The position numbers and the translations under genes are program-made. From CAYMSA01 sp964392965 (GTDB lineage Bacteria; Actinomycetota; Coriobacteriia; Anaerosomatales; Anaerosomataceae): a stretch of DNA of 13,638 nt. Under the pieces are notes generated by a model, which did not search any database, was not told the origin of the DNA, and saw only the letters and a program-made list of their open reading frames with translations. The first letter of the stretch is position 1. Each line of letters starts with the position of its first letter. This document shows, piece after piece, positions 4,802 through 11,744 of this stretch. Location: positions 1 through 13,638 of the forward strand of contig CAYMSA010000048.1 in assembly GCA_964392965.1 (NCBI GenBank). The letters are read 5' to 3'.

Positions 4802-6325
4802 ATGCAGATAGCACTCGCACAGATCAACGCCGTGGTCGGGGACATCCGGGGCAACCTCGAGCGCTGCCTTCGCGCCGCCGAGAGCGCCGCGGGCGCGGAC
4901 GTCGTGCTCTTCCCCGAGCTCATGCTCACGGGCTACCCTCCCGAGGACCTGCTCGCCAGGCCCGACTTCGTGGACCGCTCCGTCGAGGCAGTGGCCGAGT
5001 TCGCGAAGCGTTCTCCCGTACCCGCGGTCATCGGTTTCGTCGACCGCGTGGCCGAGGCCGCCCTGTCTGGGCCCGTCGGCCGGGTGGGCAACGCCGCTGC
5101 GTTCGTGCGTGACGGTCGCATCGAGACTGTCTATCACAAGCGGCTGCTGCCCAACTACAGCGTCTTCGACGAAGAGCGCTACTTCGGCGCTGGATCCGCG
5201 GATGTCATCGTCCGCATCGGCGGCGCGGCATGTGCGATCACCATCTGCGAGGACATCTGGATCGACGAAACGGTGGCACGGCTTTCGGCCGCGGGTGCGG
5301 AGGTCATCCTCAACCTCTCGGCATCGCCCTACCACATGGGCAAGGCGGGGGAGCGTGAGGCCATGCTCGCGGGGCGGGCGCGCGAGCATGGTGTGTGGAT
5401 CACGTACTGCAATCTCGTCGGTGGGCAGGACGAGCTCGTCTTCGACGGGCGTTCGGTGGTGCTCGCATCTGACGGTGGAGTCGCGGGCAGGCTTGCCGCC
5501 TTCGCAGAGGAGGTGGCGCTCATCCCGGTCGGCGTGCCGTGCGACACTGGCCTCGGCGCGTCGGGCGCTGCGGTGACGCCCGACACTCGCCGTCGCATCG
5601 AGCCGCTACCGATAGAACATCAAGCTCCAGGTGAGGTCTACTCTGCACTCCTCACCGGCCTTGGCGACTACGTGCGCAAGAACGGCTTCACGGATGTTGT
5701 CCTCGGTCTGTCGGGCGGCATCGATTCCGCGCTCGTGGCGACTCTCGCCGCCGACGCGCTCGGCCCCGGGCACGTCCATGGTGTACTCATGCCGGGTCCG
5801 TACTCGAGCGAGGGAAGTCTGACCGACGCGTACGCGCTCGCGGACGCTCTCGGCATCGAGGCCGTCGAGATTCCTATCACCGGTTCCCTCGCGGCCTTCG
5901 AGCACACTCTGAGTTCGGCGCTCGGCGAACTTCGTCTGACACTCGCCGAGGAGAACCTCCAGGCTCGCATCCGGGGGACGATCCTCATGGCCCTCTCGAA
6001 CGCCAACGGGTGGCTTGTGCTGGCGACCGGCAACAAGAGCGAGCTCGCGGTCGGCTACTCCACGCTCTACGGTGACATGGTGGGAGGATTCGCACCCATC
6101 AAGGACGTCTTCAAGACGCACGTCTACGACCTGGCGCGTTGGCGTAACGCGCAGGGTGCGGCCGTTCCCGAGGCCACGCTCACGAAGCCGCCNNNNNNNN
6201 NNNNNNNNNNNNNNNNNNNNNNNNNNNNNNNNNNNNNNNNNNNNNNNNNNNNNNNNNNNNNNNNNNNNNNNNNNNNNNNNNNNNNNNNNNNNCGCATGCC
6301 GATCACCAACCGGTACCGGGGCTGA
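4802..6325 (+). CDS. nadE: Glutamine-dependent NAD+ synthetase, interrupted by an assembly gap
   Basis: NadE amidates deamido-NAD+ to NAD+ using ATP and ammonia made from glutamine. The N-terminal half is a nitrilase-fold glutaminase with the full triad: Glu39 (F-P-E-L-M-L-T-G-Y), Lys113 (Y-H-K-R-L-L-P) and Cys149 (T-I-C-E-D-I-W). The C-terminal half is the ATP-pyrophosphatase synthetase domain, with the P-loop S-G-G-I-D-S at residues 304-309, then N-L-Q-A-R-I-R-G and A-T-G-N-K-S-E-L-A-V-G-Y-S-T-L-Y-G-D. The end R-M-P-I-T-N-R-Y is typical of the family. The 100 N at 6193-6292 replace what should be about 75-80 residues, so the true protein is near 550 residues. The GNAT gene starts one base after its stop. 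Confidence 0.95.
   Translation: MQIALAQINAVVGDIRGNLERCLRAAESAAGADVVLFPELMLTGYPPEDLLARPDFVDRSVEAVAEFAKRSPVPAVIGFVDRVAEAALSGPVGRVGNAAAFVRDGRIETVYHKRLLPNYSVFDEERYFGAGSADVIVRIGGAACAITICEDIWIDETVARLSAAGAEVILNLSASPYHMGKAGEREAMLAGRAREHGVWITYCNLVGGQDELVFDGRSVVLASDGGVAGRLAAFAEEVALIPVGVPCDTGLGASGAAVTPDTRRRIEPLPIEHQAPGEVYSALLTGLGDYVRKNGFTDVVLGLSGGIDSALVATLAADALGPGHVHGVLMPGPYSSEGSLTDAYALADALGIEAVEIPITGSLAAFEHTLSSALGELRLTLAEENLQARIRGTILMALSNANGWLVLATGNKSELAVGYSTLYGDMVGGFAPIKDVFKTHVYDLARWRNAQGAAVPEATLTKPXXXXXXXXXXXXXXXXXXXXXXXXXXXXXXXXXXRMPITNRYRG
6193..6292. other. Assembly gap (100 N)
   Basis: A run of exactly 100 N inside nadE. The reading frame on both sides happens to agree across the placeholder, but family length indicates about 230 missing bases. 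Confidence 0.98.
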
Positions 6326-6326
6326 C

Positions 6327-6776
6327 GTGCACGCCCTCACCATCGAGTGGATCGCACCAGATGACTCGCGCATGGCCGACGTGCACGTGCTGCGGCACGA
6401 GGTGCTCATGGCGCCGTTCGGGCTCGAGCGGTGGGACCTGGACGAGAAGACGCTCCCGGGCAGCACCGTCGTCATCGCCGAACGCGAGGGCCGCCTCGTG
6501 GGCACGGCGGCGCTGGTCGTGGAGCCCGGGTCGGAGACCGGGTGCGTCCGTATGGTCTGCGTGTCGCACGGTGTACAAGGACGGGGCGTGGGGCGCGCGG
6601 TGATGCTCGCCGTCGAGCAGCACGCGCGTGAGCTAGGTCTGGCGTCGATCTGGCTGCACTCCCGGTGCACCGCCGAGGGCTTCTATCGTGGTCTCGGGTG
6701 GCGGACCACTGATGGGCCGTTCCCCTCGGGCCGCACACGGATACCGCACATGCGCATGGAGCTACCGCTCGGCTGA
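6327..6776 (+). CDS. GNAT-family N-acetyltransferase
   Basis: This is a 149-residue acyl-CoA-dependent acyltransferase fold. The acetyl-CoA pyrophosphate-binding loop is V-Q-G-R-G-V-G-R-A-V-M-L (about residues 82-93), preceded by strand V-R-M-V-C-V. Strand 5 and the following segment are A-S-I-W-L-H-S-R and A-E-G-F-Y-R-G-L-G-W. The N-terminus contains R-H-E-V-L-M-A-P-F-G, which resembles ElaA/YitI-like GNAT proteins; the substrate cannot be told. GTG 6327 starts one base after the nadE stop without a clear Shine-Dalgarno, so translational coupling is likely. ATG 6372 is a possible later start but would remove the first beta strand. Transcription is presumably from the nadE promoter. Confidence 0.82.
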   Translation: MHALTIEWIAPDDSRMADVHVLRHEVLMAPFGLERWDLDEKTLPGSTVVIAEREGRLVGTAALVVEPGSETGCVRMVCVSHGVQGRGVGRAVMLAVEQHARELGLASIWLHSRCTAEGFYRGLGWRTTDGPFPSGRTRIPHMRMELPLG

Positions 6777-6831
6777 GAAGCACACGCCTCCACTGTTCGT
6801 GGGTCGTGTGGCGGCCGGTGGGTGAATCGGC

Positions 6832-6837
6832 TAAGGT
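6832..6837 (+). promoter_or_regulatory. Possible -10 element for the aldolase gene
   Basis: TAAGGT lies 67 bases before the aldolase ATG in the 127-base space after the GNAT gene. It would give a leader of about 60 nt. There is no strong -35, and I see no terminator hairpin with a T-run in this space. Confidence 0.35.
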
Positions 6838-6903
6838 TATGCCGGTGCGGCTCCGGAGGGCGCCGTCCCTGCTGTCACGCTCGATCCACCAAGGAGGAGT
6901 CTC

Positions 6904-7863
6904 ATGCCGACCATCACCCGCAGTGAAGTCCGTGTTCCGCTGGATGTGCCCGCATCGGCCCGTGAGACGTACATCGACAACTACCTGGCCGCTACGCGAG
7001 AGACCGGCAGGCTCATGCTGTTCGCGTGCGACCAGAAGATCGAGCACCTGAACGACGACTTCTACGGCGAGGGTATCGACTCGGCCGACGCCGATCCCCT
7101 GCACCTCTTCCGCATCGGGAGCGAGGGCGTGTGCGGCGTACTCGCCGGTCAGCGTGGTCTCATCGCGCAGTACGCCGCTGACTTCCCTGACGTGAACTAC
7201 CTCGTCAAGATGAACTCCAAGACGCACCTCGTGAAGACGTCGGCCAAGGACCCGGCCAAGCACCAGGACGACCCGTACTCGCCGCAGCTCCACGATCTGC
7301 AGAACGTGCTCGACCTGCGCGACAACGGGGCGAATGTCGTCGGCATCGGCTACACCATCTACCTCGGCAGCGAGTACGAGTCGCAGATGATGATGGAGGC
7401 TGGACAGCTCATCGCGGACGCCCACTCGGTGGGTCTCATCGTCGTGCTGTGGATCTACCCGCGGGGCAGGGCCGTCGCAGACGAGAAGGACGCGCACCTG
7501 ATCGCGGGTGCAGCAGGTACCGCGCTCTGTCTCGGCGCCGACTTCGTGAAGGTGAACCCGCCGAAGGGCACCGCTGAGAAGACGTCGGCCGAGCTGCTCA
7601 AGGAGGCGTCGCTCGCCTCTGGCCGGACCGGCCTCGTGTGCGCTGGCGGCTCGACGGTGGACGCCGAGACGTTCCTGACTCAGCTCTGGGAGCAGATACA
7701 CGTGGGCGGGGCCAAGGGCAACGCCACCGGACGGAACATCCACCAGCGTGCGCTCGACGAGGCCGTCCGACTCACGAAGGCCATCTCGTCCATCACACTT
7801 GCGGACTACAGTGTGGCCGACGCTCTCGCCGTGTTCAGCGGCGAGAAGGACTTCGTGCTCTGA
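6904..7863 (+). CDS. Class I fructose-bisphosphate aldolase, archaeal/DhnA (DeoC/LacD-like) type
   Basis: It is predicted to cleave fructose-1,6-bisphosphate reversibly to DHAP and glyceraldehyde-3-phosphate through a lysine Schiff base. It has 319 residues. Landmarks shared with the FbaB/DhnA family are F-A-C-D-Q-K-I-E-H (about 40-48), Y-L-V-K-M-N, V-G-I-G-Y-T-I-Y-L-G-S-E-Y-E, L-I-V-V-L-W-I-Y-P-R-G and A-D-F-V-K-V-N-P-P, where Lys216 is the likely Schiff-base residue. G-R-N-I-H-Q-R near the end probably binds phosphate. A strong AAGGAGGAG (6891-6899) precedes the ATG. It lies 2 kb upstream of pfp, so both enzymes of the fructose-1,6-bisphosphate node are encoded here. A related substrate, such as another phosphorylated ketose or the shikimate precursor made by DhnA-type enzymes, is possible. 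Confidence 0.85.
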   Translation: MPTITRSEVRVPLDVPASARETYIDNYLAATRETGRLMLFACDQKIEHLNDDFYGEGIDSADADPLHLFRIGSEGVCGVLAGQRGLIAQYAADFPDVNYLVKMNSKTHLVKTSAKDPAKHQDDPYSPQLHDLQNVLDLRDNGANVVGIGYTIYLGSEYESQMMMEAGQLIADAHSVGLIVVLWIYPRGRAVADEKDAHLIAGAAGTALCLGADFVKVNPPKGTAEKTSAELLKEASLASGRTGLVCAGGSTVDAETFLTQLWEQIHVGGAKGNATGRNIHQRALDEAVRLTKAISSITLADYSVADALAVFSGEKDFVL

Positions 7864-7968
7864 GAGGGCTGCCGACGTACGGTCACCATCTCCCCGTCGA
7901 TCGGTTCCCGGGTCACGGCCCGGTATCGAACACCTGCCGCGGGGTCGCCTGCAGGGGCGGCTCCGCGC

Positions 7969-7974
7969 TATCCT
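7969..7974 (+). promoter_or_regulatory. Possible -10 element for the accD-accA-pfp group
   Basis: TATCCT lies 33 bases before the accD ATG. The 144-base space after the aldolase gene (7864-8007) also holds a short CCGGG/CCCGG hairpin around 7908-7923 without a T-run; no certain terminator is seen. Confidence 0.35.
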
Positions 7975-8007
7975 ACCGTCTGATCGTCCCCGCACCATCG
8001 GAGCAGC

Positions 8008-8895
8008 ATGTCCATTAATGACTGGTTCAGGCAGCGCGAGACCCGGCGCTACACGGTCTCCTCCGGCGACCGGGGGGAGGGTTTGCCACAGGGCGTCTGG
8101 CGCAGGTGCCCGTCGTGTAAGCGAACGCTGTACGAAGGTGAGCTCACGAGCTCACTGAGCGTCTGCGGGCACTGCGGGCATCACTTCGACATCCCGGCAC
8201 TCGAGCGTATCGCGCAGCTCGTGGATCCGGGGAGCTTCGCCGAGACCGACGCCTGCATGAGTTCAGGTGATCCCCTTGCGTTCGCGCTCGCGAGGCCCTA
8301 TCCGGTGGCGCTTGAGACCGCCCGCGAGACCACCGGCCTTGGCGAGGCGGTCGTGACGGGAACGGCCACGATCGGCGGGCAGCACGTGGTCGTGGCGGCC
8401 TTCGACTTCCGTTTCATCGGCGCCTCGATGGGCTCCGCTGTAGGCGAGAAGATCGCGCGGGCGTTCGAGCTCGCCGAGACCGAGCGCCGTGGAGTGGTCA
8501 TGGTGATCGCTTCCGGCGGTGCCCGCATGCAGGAAGGCACGCTTTCGCTCATGCAGATGGCGAAGACGTCCGCCGCCGCCGAACGCCTGGCGCGCGCGGG
8601 TCTGCCGTACATCGCCGTTCTCGTGAACCCCGCCTACGGGGGCGTCATGGCGAGCTTCGCGTCGCTCGCCGATGTCATCTTCGCCGAGCCGGACGCGAAG
8701 ATCGGGTTCGCGGGCCCCCGCCTCGTGGAGCAGGCGGTGCGCCGTTCGCTTCCGAAGGGCTTCCAGTCGGCGGCCTCGCTCGTCACGAACGGCATGATCG
8801 ACGATGTGGTGCCGAGGAGTGATCTGCGCGAGCGCATCGCGACGGTGCTCGGCTATCTGATCCCCTCCGGAGACGAGTCGGAGGTGAGGAACTAG
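8008..8895 (+). CDS. accD: Acetyl-CoA carboxylase carboxyltransferase subunit beta
   Basis: AccD forms, with AccA, the carboxyltransferase that moves CO2 from biotin-BCCP to acetyl-CoA to make malonyl-CoA. It has 295 residues, the usual length. The N-terminal four-cysteine zinc ribbon is intact: Cys34-x2-Cys37 and Cys53-x2-Cys56. The crotonase-like core shows G-A-S-M-G-S-A-V-G-E, A-S-G-G-A-R-M-Q-E-G, S-L-M-Q-M-A-K-T-S-A, N-P-A-Y-G-G-V-M-A-S-F-A and I-G-F-A-G-P-R, all family hallmarks. The ATG at 8008 has a modest GGAG (8000-8003). The stop TAG is followed immediately by the accA ATG, so the pair is surely co-translated, which suits a 1:1 complex. The biotin carboxylase and BCCP genes are not in this window. 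Confidence 0.96.
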   Translation: MSINDWFRQRETRRYTVSSGDRGEGLPQGVWRRCPSCKRTLYEGELTSSLSVCGHCGHHFDIPALERIAQLVDPGSFAETDACMSSGDPLAFALARPYPVALETARETTGLGEAVVTGTATIGGQHVVVAAFDFRFIGASMGSAVGEKIARAFELAETERRGVVMVIASGGARMQEGTLSLMQMAKTSAAAERLARAGLPYIAVLVNPAYGGVMASFASLADVIFAEPDAKIGFAGPRLVEQAVRRSLPKGFQSAASLVTNGMIDDVVPRSDLRERIATVLGYLIPSGDESEVRN

Positions 8896-9855
8896 ATGGC
8901 GCGGTTCATCATGGAGTTCGAACGCCCGCTTGCAGAACTCGAGGTGAAGCTCGAGGAGCTGAAGCGCCTCGACATGGCGGCACTCCCCGAACTCGCCGCC
9001 GAGATCGAGGACCTGGAGCGCGAGGTCGAGCGGCTGACCCGCTCGCTGTATGCGGCGCTCTCACCCTGGGAGCGTGTACAGATCGCGCGCCATCCGGAGC
9101 GCCCCAAGACCACCGACTACGTGGACGCCCTCTTCGACGATGTGGTGGAACTGAAGGGTGACCGCGGGTTCGCTGACGACCAGGCGATTCTCACGGCGCT
9201 CGCCACGCTCGAGGGCCGACGGGTGATGGTCATCGGACATCGCAAGGGTCGTACCACGAAAGAGAACGTCGCCCGCAACTTCGGCAGTCCGCATCCCGAG
9301 GGGTTCCGGAAAGCCGAGCGCGCAATGCGTCTCGCCGAGAAGTTCGGGCTTCCGGTCGTGACGTTCCTCGACACCGCCGGCGCCTCGCCGGGCATCGAGG
9401 ACGAGGAGCGCGGGCAGTCGTGGGCGATCGCGTCGTGCCTTGCGACGCTCTCGGACCTTCCCGTGCCCGTGGTGGTGGTCGGCATCGGCGAGGGCGGGAG
9501 CGGCGGTGCGCTCGCCATCGGCTACGGTGACCGGCTCATCATGCTGGAGAACGCGTACTACTCGGTCATCAGTCCCGAGATGTGTGCGCTCATCGTGTTG
9601 AAGGACGCTGCGCGAGCCGCCGAGGCCTCCGCAGCGCTGAAACTCACCGCGGCGGACCTCCTCGAGCTCGGCATCGCCGACGAGGTGGTTCCCGAGCCGC
9701 TCGGCGGCGCCCATCGCGATCCCGCTGCCGCGATCGTGCGGGTGGGCGTGCGCATCACCGCGGCCCTCGACGAGCTTCACGGGACGGCGCCCGAGACGCT
9801 CGTGGCGCAGCGGTACGAGCGCCTGCGGGGTGTGGGTGTGACGACTGGCGTGTGA
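8896..9855 (+). CDS. accA: Acetyl-CoA carboxylase carboxyltransferase subunit alpha
   Basis: This is the partner of AccD, binding the carboxybiotin side of the carboxyltransferase. The 319 residues match the E. coli length. An N-terminal coiled-coil helix (L-A-E-L-E-V-K-L-E-E-L onwards, about residues 12-55) precedes the crotonase-fold core: V-M-V-I-G-H-R-K-G-R-T-T-K-E, N-F-G-S-P-H-P-E-G-F-R-K-A, then G-E-G-G-S-G-G-A-L-A-I-G, Y-S-V-I-S-P-E, and P-E-P-L-G-G-A-H-R-D-P near the end. Two usually conserved spots differ: D-T-A-G-A-S-P-G where most have D-T-P-G-A-Y-P-G, and S-P-E-M-C-A-L-I-V where S-P-E-G-C-A is usual. ATG 8896 abuts the accD stop; ATG 8911 is an alternative. pfp follows after 73 bases. 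Confidence 0.96.
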   Translation: MARFIMEFERPLAELEVKLEELKRLDMAALPELAAEIEDLEREVERLTRSLYAALSPWERVQIARHPERPKTTDYVDALFDDVVELKGDRGFADDQAILTALATLEGRRVMVIGHRKGRTTKENVARNFGSPHPEGFRKAERAMRLAEKFGLPVVTFLDTAGASPGIEDEERGQSWAIASCLATLSDLPVPVVVVGIGEGGSGGALAIGYGDRLIMLENAYYSVISPEMCALIVLKDAARAAEASAALKLTAADLLELGIADEVVPEPLGGAHRDPAAAIVRVGVRITAALDELHGTAPETLVAQRYERLRGVGVTTGV

Positions 9856-9916
9856 CGGCCGGGAGGGCCGCCACCGGGAACGCGGGGTGCCGAGGGGCGT
9901 CCCGAAGGCATCGATC

Positions 9917-9923
9917 GGGAGGG
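9917..9923 (+). promoter_or_regulatory. Ribosome binding site deciding the pfp start at 9929
   Basis: GGGAGGG ends five bases before ATG 9929. The frame is open back to 9887, but no such site precedes the earlier ATG there, and family proteins start close to the V-G-I-L-F-S-G-G strand. Confidence 0.7.
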
Positions 9924-9928
9924 TTCGC

Positions 9929-11170
9929 ATGAGCCACGGTACGGGCATCGCACGGGTCGGAATCCTGTTCAGCGGCGGACCGGCTCCTGCCGCGAACGCC
10001 GTCATCTCGGCGGCAGCGCTGTCGTTTCTGAACGACGGCATCGAGGTCATCGGTTTCTTCGGCGGCTATCAGGCGCTCGAGAAGTACTCGGCGGAGAGTC
10101 CGCTCGTCGAGGGCCGCGACTTCGTGCGGCTCACGCCCAATGACGTGTCGTCGATCCGCAACCGCGGTGACATCATCCTGCGCACCGCGCGCGCGAACCC
10201 CGGCAAACTCGTGAGTTCGCTCGCTGACCTCGCCGACGATGCGAAGAACGCCAAGCTCCGGGCGGTATTCGGCGCGTTCGAAGCGCTCGGCGTCGACGCG
10301 CTCGTGTCCATCGGCGGCGATGACACGCTGAAGACCGCGAACTACGTGAAGGCCATCCAGGACGTGGTGCCCGGTCTCCGTCCGGTGCGCGTGGTGCACC
10401 TCCCCAAGACGATCGACAACGACTACTTCGGCATCGACTGGACGTTCGGCTTCTTCTCGGCCGCCGATTTCGCCGCACGCGAGGTGCGCAACCTCGGCGC
10501 AGACGCCCGGTCCACGAGCGTCTGGTACGTGCTGGAGATCATGGGCCGCAAGGCCGGCTGGCTCACGTATGCGGCGGGCATCGCCGGTGAGGCGACGCGG
10601 ATGATCTCGGTCGAGGACTGCACGGGCGAGTTCGATGCGCGCGCCGAGGCCGAGCGCCTGGTCGACCTCATGCTCGCGCGAGAGGCCGATGGGCGTCAGT
10701 ACGGCATCATCTGCATGGCCGAGGGCCTCGCGGACCTGCTGCCCGACGACCTGCGGCCGCAGACGGTCGACGAGCATGGTCACACGAAGCTCGGCGACGC
10801 GCAGGTGGGACGCGTGCTCGCCGACGAGATGGAGCGCGTCTATCGTGAGCGCACCGGCCGCTCGATCAAGGTCCGCAGCAAGCAGATCGGCTATGAGACC
10901 CGGTGCGTGCAGCCGACCGCCTTCGACGTCCTGCTCGGGACCCAGCTCGGCGTGGGTGCGCACCGGGCACTCATCGAGGAGGGGCTCACGGGCGTCATGG
11001 TGAGCATCGAGGGCCAGCTCGCGCTGCGGTTCGTCCCCTTCGGCTCGCTTATCGATCCGGAGACCATGAAGACGAAGGTGCGTCTCATCGAGACCGGCAG
11101 TGACTTCCACCGGCTGGCTCGCGCGCTCGAGTATCCGCTGCCGCGAAGCGACGAGCGGGCGGGGGAGTAG
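9929..11170 (+). CDS. pfp: 6-phosphofructokinase, pyrophosphate-dependent type
   Basis: It phosphorylates fructose-6-phosphate to fructose-1,6-bisphosphate, probably with PPi as donor, which makes the step reversible. It has 413 residues. The first loop is F-S-G-G-P-A-P-A-A-N-A-V-I (from about residue 14). Donor choice can be read from two sites: G-G-D-D-T at 129-133 and P-K-T-I-D-N-D at 159-165. ATP enzymes usually have G-G-D-G and P-G-T-I-D-N-D; the second Asp and the Lys are the known PPi determinants. Later landmarks are E-I-M-G-R-K-A-G-W-L and a long C-terminal region with G-Y-E-T-R-C-V-Q-P, as in the long PPi-PFK clade. ATG 9929 is chosen for its ribosome site. It follows accA by 73 bases and precedes the class II aldolase by four. 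Confidence 0.92.
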   Translation: MSHGTGIARVGILFSGGPAPAANAVISAAALSFLNDGIEVIGFFGGYQALEKYSAESPLVEGRDFVRLTPNDVSSIRNRGDIILRTARANPGKLVSSLADLADDAKNAKLRAVFGAFEALGVDALVSIGGDDTLKTANYVKAIQDVVPGLRPVRVVHLPKTIDNDYFGIDWTFGFFSAADFAAREVRNLGADARSTSVWYVLEIMGRKAGWLTYAAGIAGEATRMISVEDCTGEFDARAEAERLVDLMLAREADGRQYGIICMAEGLADLLPDDLRPQTVDEHGHTKLGDAQVGRVLADEMERVYRERTGRSIKVRSKQIGYETRCVQPTAFDVLLGTQLGVGAHRALIEEGLTGVMVSIEGQLALRFVPFGSLIDPETMKTKVRLIETGSDFHRLARALEYPLPRSDERAGE

Positions 11171-11174
11171 CGGC

Positions 11175-11729
11175 GTGATCGACCGGGAGCTCACGAGGGT
11201 GTTCAAGGAGATCGGCCGCGACATCTTCGTGGCTGGCCTCATCACGAGTCACGGCGGCAACATGAGCGTCTGCGACGGCGAGCGGATCGTCATCACGCGC
11301 CGTGGTTCGATGCTCGGCCGGCTCACCGACGATGACTTCGTGGAGACGCGCATGGAGCCGGGACCCGGCGACGAGCGTGCGAGCCGCGAGCTCGTGGTGC
11401 ACCGCGCCATCTACGCGGCGACCGGCCCCGGGGCCATCGTGCACGCGCATCCGGTGCACACGATCGCGCGCAGCTTCTCTTCAGAGCGCATCACGCCGGT
11501 CGACTCCGAGGGGCTCTACGTCCTCGGCGACGCGCCGGTGGTGACTGCGCGCGAGACGATCGCGTCACCGGAGGCGGCCACCGTCATCGCCGCGGCGCTC
11601 GAAACGGCGTCCGTGGCGGTGCTGCGCACCCACGGGTCCTTCGCCAAGGGTGCCACGCTTGAGGAGGCGTTCATGTACGTGAGCGTCCTCGAGGCGAGTG
11701 CCACGGTCCTGGACCTGCTCGGCAGGTGA
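11175..11729 (+). CDS. Class II aldolase/adducin family protein (L-fuculose-phosphate aldolase-like)
   Basis: This is a zinc-dependent aldolase or epimerase fold acting on a phosphorylated sugar or related compound; the substrate is not defined. It has 184 residues, slightly short of E. coli FucA (215). The metal and catalytic residues align well with FucA: Glu72 in S-R-E-L-V-V-H (FucA Glu73), His90 and His92 in V-H-A-H-P-V-H (FucA 92, 94), and His153 in L-R-T-H-G-S-F (FucA 155). The N-terminal T-S-H-G-G-N-M-S is the usual substrate phosphate loop of the family. GTG 11175 has GGGGGAG (11161-11167) seven bases before it, overlapping the end of pfp; an in-frame ATG at 11100 lies inside pfp and is rejected. 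Adjacency to pfp suggests sugar-phosphate metabolism, but this is inference. It converges on the helicase gene 15 bases later. Confidence 0.86.
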   Translation: MIDRELTRVFKEIGRDIFVAGLITSHGGNMSVCDGERIVITRRGSMLGRLTDDDFVETRMEPGPGDERASRELVVHRAIYAATGPGAIVHAHPVHTIARSFSSERITPVDSEGLYVLGDAPVVTARETIASPEAATVIAAALETASVAVLRTHGSFAKGATLEEAFMYVSVLEASATVLDLLGR

Positions 11730-11744
11730 TCCGGCGGCTTGCCG

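Noticed and set aside
7908..7923. CCGGG/CCCGG hairpin after the aldolase as a terminator
   Set aside because: Short stem, no T-run, and such pairs are expected by chance at this GC content.
6472..7998. 508-aa minus-strand open frame
   Set aside because: Antisense shadow of the GNAT and aldolase genes, low-complexity Arg/Ala/Val composition without domains.
9755..11245. 496-aa minus-strand open frame
   Set aside because: Antisense shadow of pfp and flanks; the plus strand carries unmistakable phosphofructokinase motifs.
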